From the NCBI GenBank assembly GCA_934045075.1, contig OW203724.1, positions 20,923,721 to 20,987,720 of the forward strand: DNA of 64,000 nt. The letters are read 5' to 3'. Below the pieces are notes generated by a model, which was given only the letters and a program-made list of their open reading frames with translations, searched no databases and had not been told where the DNA came from. The position numbers and the translations under genes were made by a program. Shown here one piece after another: positions 62,526 to 64,000 of this stretch (within the stretch, counting starts at the first letter, position 1; every line of letters starts with the position of its first letter). This DNA is from Yponomeuta sedellus. Lineage: Eukaryota > Arthropoda > Insecta > Lepidoptera > Yponomeutidae.

Positions 62526-63734
62526 TTATTTATTGCAATGAAAAAACAAATTTGTACAAAAGCGAGCTTGATGTTATTTTAGTCAGAGGCGATTTGCACA
62601 AATGTGCTGCGGCAGCCAGTGGAAAACAAACCTACGACCTCTGGCATGGTAATCAGGCATTAAACCAATGGACCAATGAGGCAGTCGAATGGAATTGTCT
62701 TACTAATATCATTAATATCAAAGTTGGTATATACGTATGGATGTTTGTTTTTCAATCACACTAGAATGGCTGAACGGGTTGGGGTAAAATTTCGAGCAGA
62801 GATAATAACAGAAAAGATTAGCACATAGATCATTTTTATGCCAAAAAAATACACATAATTTCTACTCTCATGAAGTTGTGGCATTAGCTAGTTTTTAATA
62901 AAGAAACAAAATGTTCTATCTCTAAAGCTCTTATTGTGGCATACTGCCTAGTAATTTATGTCAGGTGCATATGCCAAGATCACATTATGGCAAAGGATCT
63001 ATCTAATAGGATACCTCCTACCTTATTATCGATCGGGTTTATTTCTTAAGTGTTTTATAGCCTTCTAATAGCTAAGTAATAGAAGTGGACAGTACTGTTG
63101 TATTGATTTTTTCGAGTTTTGGTACCAAAAGGAGCCAAAGATTAGTAAAACGTCAAGGTTCCAACCATATTGGTTAAACGATAAAAGACTACAACATAAT
63201 ATTGATACGACAAGATGTGTTGTAAATAATGTGTATTGTTTATTTTTTTCTTGCTGTTGTGTTTCTGCTTCAATATTGTACTAGTGTTAATTATATCCTG
63301 TTATGATAGTAAGCTTTTAAAAAAAATAAAAACAATAAAATAATGTAAATATTCTTGGTGTACCTATTTGAAAACTATTTGCCTCTTTCTGACAGACTAA
63401 GCATAAAATGTACTAAAATTATCTTAAGCGACTGTAAACCATTAATTGTAATTGTAATAAACATACACACTACAGCTGTATGAAAAAAAAGGATTTGAAC
63501 GTGGTTTTACGCTCAGCGACTTTGACTTTTTTAATGTACAAACACGAAATCAGCTTTTTGTATTTTTTTCTTTTGCGCTCAGCGACTCTGTAATTAAGTT
63601 TTTATCCCTTAACTTAAAGTCTATGGCTTTTGCTGAAAATCAGCGTCGGCAGTGTTCCCTGGCTACTTTAAGCGGAGCATAAGGCCTTTTGCCAAAATTA
63701 GTTCTTAAGACATTTTCTCAGTTATTGTACTTAC
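62526..63734. other. No gene recognised
   Basis: AT-rich. CACTAGAATGGCTGAACGGG near 62758 resembles the edge of a dispersed insect repeat (compare GTAATGGCTGAACGGATTTT near 33025). Nothing else was identified. Confidence 0.4.
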
Positions 63735-63767
63735 CTTGTTTAATTTTTTTGTTGGCAATAAAGACAT
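63735..63767 (-). CDS. Possible 11-codon first coding exon
   Basis: On the minus strand ATG in GTGAAATGTC begins MSLLPTKKLNK, and the frame reaches a consensus splice donor AACAAG/GTAAGT exactly at a codon boundary (63735/63734). No family is recognised from 11 residues, and no downstream exon was found. A chance match is quite possible. Confidence 0.2.
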
Positions 63768-63950
63768 TTCACTTTCACTAAAACCTTTCGTAAAGTCAAA
63801 AGGCAAAGTAAAAAAGAAATCACTATAAAAACAAAAACAATTAAAAGACTATGTGGAAAGAAACTACCGAAAAAACGCCATATTTATTCTTTTAAAAACA
63901 GGTTTCAACTTAATTAACTGATATTGTATGTAATTAGGCATTACTTACGT

Positions 63951-64000
63951 GTCTTGCTTCTGCTTGAAAAAGTGGTAGGGAGGGATGTGCATTAACTATG
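63951..64000 (+). repeat. Repeat shared with 1569-1622, cut by window end
   Basis: GTCTTGCTTCTGCTTGAAAA .. TGCATTAACTA, same orientation as the copy at 1569. Confidence 0.7.

Overview
This 64 kb window is animal nuclear DNA, almost certainly from a lepidopteran (moth or butterfly). It is AT-rich and contains no operons. Nearly everything recognisable is a transposable element or its debris, of kinds I know from moth and butterfly genomes: RTE- and CR1-type LINE ends, tRNA-headed SINEs, TA-target MITEs, and Helitrons ending in CTAG. I found no complete host protein-coding gene and no functional tRNA or rRNA gene. Three minus-strand stretches (33.7-33.9 kb, 59.8-60.1 kb and 63.74 kb) look like possible first exons of host genes, at low confidence.

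Layout. 0-5.3 kb: a tRNA-headed SINE, then a tiered palindrome (about 2.02-3.66 kb) holding a tandem dimer split by a fold-back MITE, then a SINE interrupted by an unidentified 221-bp insert. 5.7-8.8 kb: an unclassified DNA transposon remnant, with a partial coding region bracketed by clusters of the word AATTTTGGTG. 8.8-19 kb: a second fold-back MITE, several MITEs, SINEs and LINE 3' ends. 19.4-22.9 kb: a LINE fragment and a CR1-like LINE with an intact 687-codon reverse transcriptase frame. 23-36 kb: sparse, mostly unrecognised sequence with RTE debris. 36.36-38.17 kb: a nearly complete Tc1/mariner-group transposon with long TIRs and DD82E catalytic spacing. 38.8-48.4 kb: densely nested insertions, including a poly(A) LINE end and a solo LTR with 4-bp duplications. 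49-57 kb: SINEs, a second and different DD82E transposase fragment, an element with GTATCA-type subterminal repeats, and a Helitron. 57.5-64 kb: sparser, with possible host promoter and exon signals and a long tetranucleotide array.

How the parts relate. At least five SINE families occur. Family A (15 copies) has a 5S-rRNA-like head and a tail resembling an RTE LINE end. Families B to E have tRNA-like heads. Many copies keep target-site duplications of 7-13 bp, so retroposition can be shown directly and insertion order can be read from the nesting. Six family B copies consist of one part inverted relative to the other, the pattern expected from twin priming by LINE machinery. Family letters (A-E SINEs, G MITE, T MITE, H repeat, J2 LINE) are my own labels. 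All repeat families were defined by comparing sequences within this window by eye; no database was searched.
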